Positions 20,250 to 29,549 are shown, counted from the stretch's first letter. The stretch: 64,000 nucleotides of DNA from Streptomyces griseiscabiei (GCF_020010925.1 NZ_JAGJBZ010000002.1:3348001-3412000); one strand, 5' to 3'. The notes: generated from the sequence alone by a model not told the origin. Program-made: numbers and translations.

Positions 20250-21566
20250 ATGCCCATGCCTGGTTCCGTCCCGCTGTCTCCCGCCACGGTCGACGAGGTC
20301 GCTCCGTCGCCCGTCGTCGCCGTCTCCGGACCGGCTCATCTACTGCGCGTGACCCTGCTGATGGCGGGCAGCTGTCTCCCGATCCTGGGAGCCGTGCTGA
20401 TCGCCCCGGTGCTGCCGAAGATGCAGGACCACTTCGCGTCCGTCCCGGGGGCCAAGGCACTGGTCCCCCTCGCCCTGACCGTCCCGGCGCTGGCGCTGGC
20501 GCTGCTCGCACCGTTCGCCGGTGTGATCGTGGACCGGCTGGGCCGCAAGCGTCTGCTGATCGTGGCGACCGTGCTGTACGCCCTGTTCGGAACGGCCCCG
20601 CTCTACCTCGACTCGCTGGGCGCCATCATCGCCGGTCGCGCCCTGGTGGGTGTCGCCGAGGCCGCGATCATGACGTGCTGCACCACGCTGATCGGCGACT
20701 ACTACTCCGGTCGGCAGCGGGTGAAGTACCTCGCGCTGCAGACCATGTGCGCCTCCGCCTCGGCCACCGTCTTCTTCGCGGTCGGCGGTGCCGTCGGCTC
20801 GGCGGGCTGGAAGGCGCCCTTCTGGATCTACGCCGTGAGCCTCGTCCTCGCCCCGCTGATGGCCTCCGCGCTGCCCAACCCGACCACCCGCGCGGCCACC
20901 GACACCACCGACACTGACGACGCCACCAGCACCACCGACATCCCGGCCGACACCTCGGCTGTACGGGCCCGACGCGCCTTCCCCTGGCGGCAGATGGCGG
21001 GCATCTGTGCGCTGACCTTCTTCGGGGCGATGGTCTTCTACACCGTCCCGGTGGAGATGGCCTACCTCCTCGACGACCTCGGTGTGGAGAGCACGGGCGT
21101 CATCGGTCTGGCCACCGCGGTCGCGAGCGCCGCGACCGTCGGCGGAGCGATCACCTTCGCCCGGCTGAAGCGCTCCCCGGATCCGATGCTGCCCGCGGTC
21201 CTCGCGGTCTGCGCGGTCGGCTTCGGGGTGATGTTCCTGGCGAACAGCGTGCCGCTGCTGGTCGTCGGAGCGGTGGTCAACTGTGTCGGTACGGGCATGC
21301 TGCTCCCGGCCCTTCTCACGAGTGCCATGTCGCGCCTGGCGTTCGAGGACCGCGGTCGTGGTACCGGGCTGTGGATGGCGGCCTTCTTCGGTGGCGAGTT
21401 CGTCTGCCCGCTGGTCCTGCTGGCGGTGGAGGCCGGGGTCGGCAGTCTCGCCGGTGCGGTGGGTGTGCTGGGGCTGGCCACCGCCCTCGTCGCGGGGGGA
21501 GTGGCCGTGGCCCGTCGGCGAGTCGGGGTCGCTGATCCCAGGCCGTTGCCGGAGCAGTTGGCCTGA
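20250..21566 (+). CDS. MFS transporter
   Basis: A 438-residue major facilitator with about twelve transmembrane helices and a Thr/Asp-rich central cytoplasmic loop (about 208-235). Family features include the loop 2-3 motif GVIVDRLGRKRLL (about 90-102) and GRALVGVAEAAIM. The ATG follows a weak ribosome-binding site. It ends at a shared hairpin with the convergent LysR gene. Because that regulator and the adjacent operon deal with an aromatic acid, import of that acid or export of an intermediate is the likely job; the substrate cannot be read from sequence. Confidence 0.88.
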   Translation: MPMPGSVPLSPATVDEVAPSPVVAVSGPAHLLRVTLLMAGSCLPILGAVLIAPVLPKMQDHFASVPGAKALVPLALTVPALALALLAPFAGVIVDRLGRKRLLIVATVLYALFGTAPLYLDSLGAIIAGRALVGVAEAAIMTCCTTLIGDYYSGRQRVKYLALQTMCASASATVFFAVGGAVGSAGWKAPFWIYAVSLVLAPLMASALPNPTTRAATDTTDTDDATSTTDIPADTSAVRARRAFPWRQMAGICALTFFGAMVFYTVPVEMAYLLDDLGVESTGVIGLATAVASAATVGGAITFARLKRSPDPMLPAVLAVCAVGFGVMFLANSVPLLVVGAVVNCVGTGMLLPALLTSAMSRLAFEDRGRGTGLWMAAFFGGEFVCPLVLLAVEAGVGSLAGAVGVLGLATALVAGGVAVARRRVGVADPRPLPEQLA

Positions 21567-21581
21567 GTCGCGCAGTTCCCC

Positions 21582-21601
21582 GCGCCCCTGTAGGGGCGCG
21601 A
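21582..21601. terminator. bidirectional hairpin between the MFS and LysR genes
   Basis: CGCGCCCC/GGGGCGCG with a 4-nt TGTA loop, 15 nt after the transporter stop and 4 nt before the LysR stop on the other strand; it can serve both convergent genes. Confidence 0.75.
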
Positions 21602-21605
21602 CCAG

Positions 21606-22532
21606 CTACGTTGCCCGCTCCGACCTGTCGCCCGTCAGTGTCGCGCCCACCTCCACGGCCTTCTGCCGCAGCCAGATGTGGGCCGCGTCCTGGGTGTGTA
21701 CGGGGTGCCACCACAGCGCCTCCTGTACCGGTACGGCCTCGAAGGGGCAGGGCAGGACGCGTACCGCCGCGAAGCGGACCGCCTTGCGGGCCAGGCGTTC
21801 CTGGATCATCGCGACCCGGCGGGTGCCCTCGACCATGTGGGGCAGCAGCTGGAAGGTCTGCACGGAGACCTCCACCCGGGGGCTGATGCCGAGCATGCTG
21901 AGCTGGCGGGCGGCCGGGGCGTCGTAGGGGCGTTGGTAGACGGCCCAGGGCAGGCCGGCGAGCTGGTCGAGGGTGAGGGTGTCGCCGATCTCGGGGTGGT
22001 CGTCGGCCACGAGGCACACCCAGCGGTCCTGGTGGAGGTCGACGACGGGGAAGCCGTCGATGACACCGTGCGGCATCAGCAGTCCGTCGACGGTACTGAG
22101 CACGGTCGCGGTGTTCTCCACGACGCTCGGCGTCGGATGCCGGAACGTGAGCCGGAGGCCCGGTGCCTCCCGGTGCAGGGCGCGGGCGAGGGCGGAGCCG
22201 AAGACGGCGGCGCCGTAGTCGGAGGCGAGCAGGGTGAACTCCCGGGTCTCGGCGGCCGGGTCGAAGTCGGCCTGGCTGGAGAAGACGCGCTCCAACAGGT
22301 CGCACGCGGTGCCGCTGCGGTCCCGCAGGGCCACACCGAGCGGTGTCAGTTCGTAGGCGTTGCCGGTGCGGGAGAGCAGCTCGTCGTCGAAATGGCGGCG
22401 GAGCCGGGACAGCGCCGCGCTCATGGCGGGCTGGCTCAGTCCGACGCGCTCGCCGGCCCGGGTGACGTTGCGTTCCTCCAGCAGGGCGCGCAGGGCGACG
22501 ACCAGGTTGAGGTCGAGTCGGGACAGGTTCAT
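21606..22532 (-). CDS. LysR family regulator of the aromatic-acid operon
   Basis: A 308-residue LysR regulator of the NodD/PnpR-like branch, with the opening MNLSRLDLNLVVALRALLEERNV and helix-turn-helix VGLSQPAMSAALSRLRRHF; the effector domain begins about residue 90. The chosen ATG lacks a strong ribosome-binding site, and a GTG 9 nt upstream is equally possible. It is divergent from the ring-cleavage operon, with a 17-bp palindrome between them, and next to the MFS gene. It is the likely activator of the operon in response to the substrate or an intermediate. Confidence 0.9.
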   Translation of the reverse strand: MNLSRLDLNLVVALRALLEERNVTRAGERVGLSQPAMSAALSRLRRHFDDELLSRTGNAYELTPLGVALRDRSGTACDLLERVFSSQADFDPAAETREFTLLASDYGAAVFGSALARALHREAPGLRLTFRHPTPSVVENTATVLSTVDGLLMPHGVIDGFPVVDLHQDRWVCLVADDHPEIGDTLTLDQLAGLPWAVYQRPYDAPAARQLSMLGISPRVEVSVQTFQLLPHMVEGTRRVAMIQERLARKAVRFAAVRVLPCPFEAVPVQEALWWHPVHTQDAAHIWLRQKAVEVGATLTGDRSERAT

Positions 22533-22569
22533 CGGCACCACCGGGCATCACTGAGACATATCCACGGCA

Positions 22570-22586
22570 TGGATGACAGTCATCCA
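22570..22586. promoter_or_regulatory. 17-bp palindrome between LysR gene and ring-cleavage operon
   Basis: TGGATGAC-A-GTCATCCA is perfect over 8-bp arms. It lies 37 bp upstream of the LysR start and 68 bp upstream of the operon start, a usual place for a LysR recognition site. Confidence 0.55.
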
Positions 22587-22653
22587 CAGGATTCATTTCC
22601 GCGATCACATGATCCAGGTCAGAGTAGTCCGCAACTCAGCAGGAGGACATCTC

Positions 22654-23640
22654 ATGGCAACGCTCACGCAATCCGCCGGCCCCTTCGCGCTCGGCACGCT
22701 CTCGCGGCCGGACGGGAGCCCGTTCCCCGGCCTGGTGGTCGGGGAACGTGTGCTGGACCTGGGCCGGGCCCTGGCCTGGAGGCCGGTCGATGTGCGTGCG
22801 GTGCTGGAGCGCTGGGAGGAGGCCCTCCCGGTCCTGCACGTCCTCGCGGACGAAGAGGCCCTGGAGTGGCAGCCCCTCGACGGCCTGCGGGTGCACGCAC
22901 CGGTCGAGCCCCGGCAGATCTTCCAGTCCGGCGCCAACTACCGCCAGCACGTCATCGACCTGGAAGTGGCCCACCGCTCCCCGGACGACCCCCGCACCGT
23001 CGAGGAGGCACGCGCCGAGATCGCCGCGGTGATGGACCGCCGGGCCGCGGAGGACCTGCCGTACGTCTTCATCGGTCTGCCGAGCGCGATCACCGGCCCG
23101 TACGACGATGTCGTCCTCCCGGCGTGGGCCGAACAGCCGGACTGGGAGCTGGAGTTGGCGGCCGTCGTCTCCCGGCCCGCCCATCGGGTGTCCGTCGAGG
23201 AGGCCCTGGACCACGTCGCCGGGTACACGATCGCCAACGACCTCACCGACCGCGCCACCGTCTTCCGCCGGGACATGAAGGCCATCGGCACCGACTGGCT
23301 GCGCTGCAAGAACGCCCCCGGCTTCACCCCGCTCGGGCCCTGGATCGTCCCCACCGGTTCGATCGCCGACCCGGGCGACCTGCGGGTCACGCTGAAGCTG
23401 AACGGCGAGACCATGCAGGACGAGTCGACCAAGGACATGCTCTTCGGCATCGCGCGCCTGGTCTCGTACATCTCGCAGACCTCCCGACTCCTGCCCGGCG
23501 ACCTGGTGTTGACCGGCAGCCCGGCCGGCAACGGCATCCACTGGGGCAGGCTGCTGCGCGACGGCGACGTCATGGAGGGCTCGATCACCGGACTGGGCGC
23601 CCAGCGCACCCGCTGTCTCGCCGAGGGGGCCGGCGCATGA
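22654..23640 (+). CDS. fumarylacetoacetate hydrolase (FAH) family protein, first gene of aromatic operon
   Basis: A 328-residue FAH-fold enzyme. The N-terminal cap domain (about 1-85) is followed by the catalytic domain, with PRQIFQSGANYRQHV, the metal ligands in DWELELAAVVSR and GYTIANDLTDRAT, and DLVLTGSPAGNG. Such enzymes hydrolyse C-C bonds of acylpyruvates or isomerise/hydrate ring-cleavage products. AGGAGG precedes the ATG at 22654; an upstream in-frame ATG lacks one. It begins an operon of nine tightly spaced genes and overlaps the next by 4 nt. A second FAH-family gene lies downstream, so the two probably act on different ring-fission intermediates. Confidence 0.9.
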   Translation: MATLTQSAGPFALGTLSRPDGSPFPGLVVGERVLDLGRALAWRPVDVRAVLERWEEALPVLHVLADEEALEWQPLDGLRVHAPVEPRQIFQSGANYRQHVIDLEVAHRSPDDPRTVEEARAEIAAVMDRRAAEDLPYVFIGLPSAITGPYDDVVLPAWAEQPDWELELAAVVSRPAHRVSVEEALDHVAGYTIANDLTDRATVFRRDMKAIGTDWLRCKNAPGFTPLGPWIVPTGSIADPGDLRVTLKLNGETMQDESTKDMLFGIARLVSYISQTSRLLPGDLVLTGSPAGNGIHWGRLLRDGDVMEGSITGLGAQRTRCLAEGAGA

Positions 23641-24596
23641 TCGACCGTACGGATCCCGAGGGCGCGATAGCCGAGGCCGCGAAGGCGTACTCGAACTGGG
23701 GGCGCTGGGGCGAGGACGACGTGCTCGGCACCCTCAACTTCCTCACCGAGGACAAGCGATGCGAGGGCGCCGCGCTCGTCCGGCGCGGAGCCAGCTACTC
23801 GCTCTCCCAGCGGTTCGACATGAACGGCCCGCAGAAGGGCTGGCGGCGCCGGACCAACCCGGTCCACACCATGCTCGACACCGGCACCGACGCCGCCCTC
23901 GGCAACCAGGGCTTCCCGCACGGGATCGGTGGCGCCGACGACGTGATCGCGATGCCGTTGCAGTGCTCGACCCAGTGGGACGGCCTCGGGCACATCTTCG
24001 ACCACGGCCACGCCTGGAACGGGCGCCGGGCGGAGAAGGTCGTCACCTCCGACGGAGACCTGGTCACCGGCATCGAGCACATGGCGCCGCACATCGCCGG
24101 GCGCGGGGTCCTCCTCGACGTGGGCCGGGTGATCGGCGCCCAGGGGGAGTTGCCCGACGGGTTCGCCGTCACCGAGGAGCACCTGACCGCGACCGCCGGG
24201 GCGCACGGCGTGCGGGTGGGCCGCGGGGACATCGTCGTCGTACGGACCGGGCAGCTGGCCCGTGTCCGCCGGGACGGCTGGGGCGAGTACGCGGGCGGAC
24301 CCGCGCCGGGACTGTCGTTCACCACCGCCGGCTGGCTGCACCGCACCGAGATCGCCGCGATCGCCACCGACACCTGGGGCTTCGAGGTACGGCCCAACGA
24401 GTTCGAGCACGCCTTCCAGCCGCTGCACCAGGTCGTCATCCCCAACATGGGCCTGGTGATCGGTGAGATGTGGGACCTCGACGCGCTCGCCGAGGACTGC
24501 GCGGCGGACAGCGTGTACGAGTTCTGGCTCACCGCCGCCCCGCTGCCCATCACCGGAGCCGTCGGCTCCCCGGTCAACCCGATCGCCGTCAAGTAG
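23637..24596 (+). CDS. cyclase family (kynurenine-formamidase-like) metal-dependent hydrolase
   Basis: A 319-residue protein of the cyclase family (Pfam 'Putative cyclase'). The metal-site segment reads TQWDGLGHIFDHGHAWNG (about 114-131), with LLDVGRVIG and GDIVVVRTGQL further on. Relatives include kynurenine formamidases and hydrolases or lactonases in aromatic degradation; the usual HxGTHxDxPxH motif is altered (GLGHIFDHGHAW), as in the branch found in such clusters. The ATG overlaps the previous stop (ATGA). It probably hydrolyses an amide, lactone or ring-opened intermediate in this pathway. Confidence 0.82.
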   Translation: MIDRTDPEGAIAEAAKAYSNWGRWGEDDVLGTLNFLTEDKRCEGAALVRRGASYSLSQRFDMNGPQKGWRRRTNPVHTMLDTGTDAALGNQGFPHGIGGADDVIAMPLQCSTQWDGLGHIFDHGHAWNGRRAEKVVTSDGDLVTGIEHMAPHIAGRGVLLDVGRVIGAQGELPDGFAVTEEHLTATAGAHGVRVGRGDIVVVRTGQLARVRRDGWGEYAGGPAPGLSFTTAGWLHRTEIAAIATDTWGFEVRPNEFEHAFQPLHQVVIPNMGLVIGEMWDLDALAEDCAADSVYEFWLTAAPLPITGAVGSPVNPIAVK

Positions 24597-24642
24597 CCAC
24601 CCGGTTCGCCGCCAAGTGGACTTCGGAACGAAGGAGTTCCCC

Positions 24643-25773
24643 GTGAACACAGCCCGCAGAGTGCTCGTCGTCGGCGGAGGTGCCTCCGGCAACGCCGTGA
24701 CCGTCCTGTTGCGCCGCGCCGGTCTCGCCGTCGACCTGGTCGAGGCCAGGCCCGACTGGAACGCCACCACCGGCTCCGGCATCACCCTCCAGGGCAACGC
24801 CCTGCGCGTCCTGCGGGAGCTGGGCGTCTGGGAGCAGGTGAGCGCCTCCGGCTACGCCTTCGGCACGCTGGGCATCACCGCCCCCGACGGCACGGTGCTG
24901 CACGTCGCCGAGGACATCAGGACCGGCGGCGACGACCTGCCCGCCACGCTCGGCATGCAGCGCCCCCGGCTGCAGCAGATCCTCATCGACGCGGTCCGCG
25001 CCTCGGGCGCCACCGTCCGCCTGGGCACCACCGCCGAGGCCCTGGAACAGGACGCCGACGGCGTCACGGTGCGCTTCGGCGACGGCACCGAAGGCCGCTA
25101 CGACCTGGTGATCGGCGCCGACGGCCTCAACTCCGCCACCCGCGCCGCGATCGGCATCACCGACAAGCCGGAGCCGACCGGGATGGCCATCTGGCGCGTC
25201 GCGGCCCCCCGCCCCGAGGGCGTGGAACGCTCCGACCTGGCCTACGGCGGCCGGGCCTACATCGCGGGCTACACCCCCACCAGCGAGAACACCCTCTACG
25301 CGTTCGTCGTCGAGGCCTGCCGCGACCGCGCCTCGATCGACCCGGCCTCCTACGCCGACGAGATGCGCCGCGCCGCGCAGGGATACGGCGGGTGCTGGCC
25401 GGCGATCGTCGAACACATCACCGACCCGCGGAAGGTGAACTACACCTGGTTCGACCGCCTGCTGGTCGACGGCTCCTGGCACCGGGGCCGCGTCGTGCTG
25501 ATCGGCGACGCCGCCCACTGCTGCCCGCCCACCCTGGCCCAGGGCGCCGCCATGTCCCTGGAGGACGCCCTCGTCCTCGCCGAACTGCTCACCGGCGGCC
25601 GGGACTGGGACGACGAGCTGTTCCGGACCTACCACGAGCGCCGCGTCGCACGTGTGCGGCCGGTCGTCGAGGCGTCCGTGCAGATCGGGCAGTGGCAGCT
25701 GGACGGGGTGCGCGACGCCGACGTGCCGGGCCTGATCGGCCGCACCATGAGCATGCTCAAGGAACTGCCGTGA
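24643..25773 (+). CDS. FAD-dependent class A monooxygenase
   Basis: A 376-residue flavoprotein hydroxylase of the salicylate/3-hydroxybenzoate hydroxylase type. The FAD-binding Rossmann motif is VLVVGGGASGNAV (8-20), followed by LVIGADGLNSATR (about 158-170, the DG motif) and VLIGDAAHCCPP (about 285-296, the GD motif). Such enzymes use NAD(P)H and O2 to hydroxylate a phenolic ring. AAGGAG lies 6 nt before the GTG start. In the operon it would introduce the second hydroxyl needed for extradiol cleavage. The exact aromatic acid is not deducible. Confidence 0.9.
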   Translation: MNTARRVLVVGGGASGNAVTVLLRRAGLAVDLVEARPDWNATTGSGITLQGNALRVLRELGVWEQVSASGYAFGTLGITAPDGTVLHVAEDIRTGGDDLPATLGMQRPRLQQILIDAVRASGATVRLGTTAEALEQDADGVTVRFGDGTEGRYDLVIGADGLNSATRAAIGITDKPEPTGMAIWRVAAPRPEGVERSDLAYGGRAYIAGYTPTSENTLYAFVVEACRDRASIDPASYADEMRRAAQGYGGCWPAIVEHITDPRKVNYTWFDRLLVDGSWHRGRVVLIGDAAHCCPPTLAQGAAMSLEDALVLAELLTGGRDWDDELFRTYHERRVARVRPVVEASVQIGQWQLDGVRDADVPGLIGRTMSMLKELP

Positions 25774-26831
25774 CCGCGCCCACGGCGGACGCCCACGCGG
25801 CCACGGCGGATGTCCACGCGCCCACGGTGGACATGCACGCGCCCACGGTGGACGTGCACGCGCACGTCCTGCTGCCCGAGGTCGACGCCCTGGTGGCGGA
25901 CCTGCCGGGACTCGCCGAGGCCCGGGCCCTCGACGCCCGCCGCAACGGCCCCGCGGCACTCGCCGTCAGCGGCCCGATGGTCCGCGAACGCGCCCCGAGG
26001 ATGATCGACGTCACCGCACGGCTGGCCGCCATGGACGCCCAGGGCGTGGACGTCCAACTCGTCAGCCCGTCCCCGTCGCACTACCACTACTGGGCGGACG
26101 AGGAGACGGCCGAGAAGGTCCACCGGCTCGCGGGCGAGGCGACCGCCGCCCACTGCGCCCACGCCCCCGAGCGCCTGCACGGACTCGGGCTGGCCCCCAT
26201 GCAACACCCCGAGTTGGCCGTACGCGCCCTCGAACACGCTCTGGAACTCGGCCTGTCGGGCATCGAGATCTCCAGTAATGCCCCGGGACGTGAACTCTCC
26301 GACCCGGCCTACGAACCGCTCTGGACCCGGGCCGAGGAGACCGGAGCCATCCTCTTCCTGCACCCCTTCGGCTGCACGCTCGACGAGCGTCTCGACCGGT
26401 GGTACCTGTCCAACGTCGTCGGCCAGCCGGTGGAGAACGCGGTCGCGCTGTCGCACCTGATCTTCTCCGGCGTACTGGACCGCCATCCCGGTCTGAAGCT
26501 GATCGCGGCCCACGGCGGCGGCTATCTGCCCACCCACATCGGCCGCTCCGACCACGCCTGGTCTACCCGCCCCGACGCGGGCGCCGGCTGCGCCCGTCTG
26601 CCCAGCAGCTACCTCCGACGCCTCTACTTCGACTCCCTCGTCCACGACCCGCACGTCCTGCGGGAACTCGTCCGGGTGGCGGGCGCGGACCGGGTCCTGC
26701 TCGGCTCCGACTACGCCTTCGACATGGGCACCGAGAACCCGGTCGCCGCCCTGCGCGCCGCCCGGCTGCCCGACCCCGACTTCCACGCCGTCCGCGGCGG
26801 CAACGCGGCAGCCCTGCTCGACCTCAACTGA
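25770..26831 (+). CDS. amidohydrolase-2 family protein (ACMSD/resorcylate-decarboxylase-like)
   Basis: A 353-residue metal-dependent TIM-barrel of the amidohydrolase_2 family, whose members are mostly non-oxidative decarboxylases of aromatic or muconate-type acids. Metal-site features are TVDVHAHVLLPE near the N-terminus, FLHPFGCTLD, LIAAHGGGYLPTHIGR and LLGSDYAFDMG. The GTG start overlaps the previous stop by 4 nt. Residues 3-30 consist of four tandem copies of a 7-residue unit (A-P/A-T-A/V-D-x-H), the last being the real DxHxH metal motif. Probable role: decarboxylation of a hydroxylated aromatic acid or ring-opened product. Confidence 0.88.
   Translation: MTAPTADAHAATADVHAPTVDMHAPTVDVHAHVLLPEVDALVADLPGLAEARALDARRNGPAALAVSGPMVRERAPRMIDVTARLAAMDAQGVDVQLVSPSPSHYHYWADEETAEKVHRLAGEATAAHCAHAPERLHGLGLAPMQHPELAVRALEHALELGLSGIEISSNAPGRELSDPAYEPLWTRAEETGAILFLHPFGCTLDERLDRWYLSNVVGQPVENAVALSHLIFSGVLDRHPGLKLIAAHGGGYLPTHIGRSDHAWSTRPDAGAGCARLPSSYLRRLYFDSLVHDPHVLRELVRVAGADRVLLGSDYAFDMGTENPVAALRAARLPDPDFHAVRGGNAAALLDLN
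25776..25859 (+). repeat. four tandem in-frame 21-bp repeats at the amidohydrolase N-terminus
   Basis: Four consecutive 21-bp units beginning GCG(C/G)CCACGG and ending in a histidine codon repeat the 7-residue motif A-P/A-T-A/V-D-x-H. The third and fourth copies differ at two bases only. The last copy is the conserved metal-binding DxH of the enzyme, so the others are duplicated copies of the true N-terminus. Confidence 0.85.
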
Positions 26832-26856
26832 AGCCTGAAGCCAGAAGAAGGCCCCC

Positions 26857-27795
26857 ATGACCAACCGTCTGCTCACCCACCTGCGGCACGTCGACCTCGC
26901 CGTGCCCGACTACGACAAGCAGCTCGACTTCTACGCCGGCGTCTGGGGCCTCACCAAGGTCGCCGAGGACTCCGGCATCTCCTTCCTGGCCGCCGAGGGC
27001 AGCCCCGAGCAGTACGTCGTCCGGCTGCGCAAGGCCGACGAGAAGCGGCTCGACCTGGTCTCCTACGGAGCCGCGAGCACGGCCGACGTGGACGCCCTCG
27101 CCGAGCGACTGCTCGCGGGCGGTGTGCGGTTGGTCTCCCGGCCGGGCAAGGTCGACACCCCCGGCGGCGGTTACGGCTTCCGCTTCTTCGACGTCGACGG
27201 CCGCACCATCGAGGTCTCCGCCGACGTCGAGGTGCGGCGGCACCGCAAGATCGAGGAGAAGGAGTCGATCCCGGTCAAGCTGTCCCATGTCGTCCTCAAC
27301 TCGCCGGACCTCGACAGGACCCGCGACTGGTACGAGACACACCTCGGCTTCCGCCTCTCCGACACGCTCAGCTCACCGCACATGGGCGAGGTCATGCACT
27401 TCATGCGGATCAGCAACCAGCACCACTCCATGGCCCTCGCCAAGGGCCCGCACACCTCCCTGCACCACGTCTCCTTCGAGATGCGCGGCATCGACGAGTA
27501 CATGCGCGGCTCCGGCCGGGTCATCAGGGCCGGGTTCAAGAAGGTGTGGGGGCCGGGCCGGCACATGGCGGGCGACAACACCTTCACGTACTTCCTGGAC
27601 CCGCACGGCAACACGGTCGAGTACACCACCGAGTTGGAGCTGCTGGACGAGGACACCTGGCACCCCCACGTCTACGACTTCTCCCAGCCCGAGGTCACCG
27701 ACCAGTGGGGCACCGCCAACCCGATGAACGAACTGGTCGCGAAGGAGTCGTTCAACGACGTCGACCGCGGCGTGTTCGTCGCCCCGCCGGTCTGA
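26857..27795 (+). CDS. VOC-superfamily extradiol ring-cleavage dioxygenase
   Basis: A 312-residue two-domain vicinal-oxygen-chelate protein like type I extradiol dioxygenases. The N-terminal module is about 8-122 and the catalytic module about 143-260. The 2-His-1-Glu iron ligands are visible in LSHVVLNSPD, SLHHVSFEM and HGNTVEYTTEL. It should open a catecholic ring next to the two hydroxyls with O2 and Fe(II). AGAAGAAGG precedes the ATG. It is the key ring-fission enzyme of the operon; the two FAH-fold enzymes nearby fit as processors of its product. Confidence 0.88.
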   Translation: MTNRLLTHLRHVDLAVPDYDKQLDFYAGVWGLTKVAEDSGISFLAAEGSPEQYVVRLRKADEKRLDLVSYGAASTADVDALAERLLAGGVRLVSRPGKVDTPGGGYGFRFFDVDGRTIEVSADVEVRRHRKIEEKESIPVKLSHVVLNSPDLDRTRDWYETHLGFRLSDTLSSPHMGEVMHFMRISNQHHSMALAKGPHTSLHHVSFEMRGIDEYMRGSGRVIRAGFKKVWGPGRHMAGDNTFTYFLDPHGNTVEYTTELELLDEDTWHPHVYDFSQPEVTDQWGTANPMNELVAKESFNDVDRGVFVAPPV

Positions 27796-27831
27796 CCAGC
27801 GCCCGTTCGCCTCCCGCCGACAGGACCCACC

Positions 27832-28803
27832 ATGCGTCTCGCCACCTACGAGTACCGCGACCGGCACCATGTGGCCGTCGTCGAAGAGGACGGCACCCTC
27901 CGCCCCCTGCCCGGAGGCCACTCCCTCACCGGCCTGCTCACCGAGGGAGGCGGCCTGCCCGACCTGCTGGACTCGGGCTCCGACCTGCCCGGCGTCCCGG
28001 CCGGCCCCCATGTCTCCGAGGTACGGCTGCTGACCCCGCTCCAGCCGCCCACCGTGCGGGACTTCGTCACCTTCGAGGAACACGTGGAGGGCGTACGACG
28101 GTCCGTGGACGGGGCCGCCGGTGTGCCGGAGCGGTGGTACGCGGCCCCCACGTTCTACTTCACCAATCCCTACGCGGTGTACGGCCCGTACGACGACATC
28201 CCGATGCCGCCGGGCTCGGCCGTCCTCGACTTCGAACTCGAAGTCGCCGCGGTGATCGGCAAGGAGGGCCGCGACCTCACCCCCGAGCAGGCCCGCGACC
28301 ACATCGTCGGCTACACCGTCCTCAACGACTGGTCCGCCCGCGATCTGCAGTCCGCCGAGATGAAGGTCGGCCTCGGCCCCTGCAAGGGCAAGGACACCGC
28401 CACCACGCTCGGCCCGTACCTGGTCACCGCCGACGAGCTGGAGCCGTACCGCGACGCCGACGGCTTCCTGCGGCTGGCGCTCAGCGCCGAGGTCAACGGC
28501 GAGGTGGTGGGCACGGACCTGCTGTCCAACATGAGCTGGACCTTCGAGGAGATGGTCGCCTACGCCTCGCGCGGGACCTGGGTGCGCCCCGGCGACGTCC
28601 TCGGCTCCGGCACCTGCGGCAACGGCGGCTGCCTCGCCGAACTGTGGGGCGTACGCGGCCGGCGGGACCCGGCGCCGCTGCAGCCCGGGGACACGGTCAC
28701 CCTCACCGTCGAGGGCGTCGGCAGCACCTCCAACACCGTGGTGACCGGCGCCGACGTCAAACCGGTTCCCCTCGGCCGGCGCCGCCCCCGGGAGCGGCCG
28801 TGA
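27832..28803 (+). CDS. fumarylacetoacetate hydrolase family protein (second in operon)
   Basis: A 323-residue FAH-family enzyme. The catalytic domain contains TVRDFVTFEEHVEG, PTFYFTNPYAVYGPYD, the metal ligands in LDFELEVAAVIGKEG and HIVGYTVLNDWSARDLQ, and GDVLGSGTCGNGG. The last segments resemble fumarylacetoacetase-type C-C hydrolases more closely than the first FAH protein of the operon does. Probable role: hydrolytic release of a small acid such as fumarate or pyruvate from a ring-opened diketo acid. Its stop overlaps the SDR start by 4 nt. Confidence 0.9.
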   Translation: MRLATYEYRDRHHVAVVEEDGTLRPLPGGHSLTGLLTEGGGLPDLLDSGSDLPGVPAGPHVSEVRLLTPLQPPTVRDFVTFEEHVEGVRRSVDGAAGVPERWYAAPTFYFTNPYAVYGPYDDIPMPPGSAVLDFELEVAAVIGKEGRDLTPEQARDHIVGYTVLNDWSARDLQSAEMKVGLGPCKGKDTATTLGPYLVTADELEPYRDADGFLRLALSAEVNGEVVGTDLLSNMSWTFEEMVAYASRGTWVRPGDVLGSGTCGNGGCLAELWGVRGRRDPAPLQPGDTVTLTVEGVGSTSNTVVTGADVKPVPLGRRRPRERP

Positions 28804-29549
28804 ACGCGGCGCGTCCCCGGCGGCTCCCCGGCAAGGTCGTCGTGGTCACCGGCGCGGCACGCGGACAGGGCGCGGCGGAGGCCGAGGCACTGGCCCGCGA
28901 GGGCGCCCGGGTGATCGCCACCGATGTGACGGAGACGGCCGGCTGCCGCCGCCTCGACGTCACCAGCGAGCAGGACTGGGCGGCGCTCGCCGCCGATCTG
29001 CGCGAGGCGTACGGGCAGGTGCACGGGCTGGTCAACAACGCGGGCGTCACCTGGCGCGCCCGGATCGACGACGTACGCCCCGAGGACATGGCCCGGGTCC
29101 ACGCCGTGAACGTCACCGGCCCACTGCTGGGGATCCAGCACCTGACGCCCCTGATGAGGCCGGGGGCGTCCATCGTCAACGTCGGTTCGTCGGCGGCCCT
29201 GACCGCCCACTACCCGGTGGCGTACACCGCCAGCAAGTGGGCGTTGCGCGGGCTGTCGAGGACCGCCGCCATGGAACTGGGGCCGCGCGGCATCCGGGTG
29301 AACACCGTCCACCCCGGCTTCATCGAGACCGAGATGACCGCCTCGGCGGCGCCCGCGTTCCGGGCGGCCAACCTGCGCGAGACACCGCTCGGCCGCACCG
29401 GAACCGTGGACGACATCACCCCGCTCGTCGCCTTCCTCCTCTCCGACGACTCCGCCTTCATCACCGGGGCCGACATCCCGGTCGACGGCGGATTCACCGC
29501 GCACGGAGGGGCCAAGCCGATCTCGGACGCGCTGCACGGGGACGCCTGA
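28800..29549 (+). CDS. SDR family oxidoreductase
   Basis: A 249-residue short-chain dehydrogenase with the glycine-rich cofactor motif [15 protein letters not shown] (about 16-30), NNAGVTW, the catalytic serine in NVGSSAALT and the YTASK catalytic Tyr/Lys pair. The segment ATDVT after beta-2 carries an aspartate that favours NAD over NADP. The GTG start overlaps the preceding stop. In this operon it probably oxidises or reduces a hydroxy/keto group of an acyclic intermediate before CoA activation. Confidence 0.9.
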   Translation: MNAARPRRLPGKVVVVTGAARGQGAAEAEALAREGARVIATDVTETAGCRRLDVTSEQDWAALAADLREAYGQVHGLVNNAGVTWRARIDDVRPEDMARVHAVNVTGPLLGIQHLTPLMRPGASIVNVGSSAALTAHYPVAYTASKWALRGLSRTAAMELGPRGIRVNTVHPGFIETEMTASAAPAFRAANLRETPLGRTGTVDDITPLVAFLLSDDSAFITGADIPVDGGFTAHGGAKPISDALHGDA

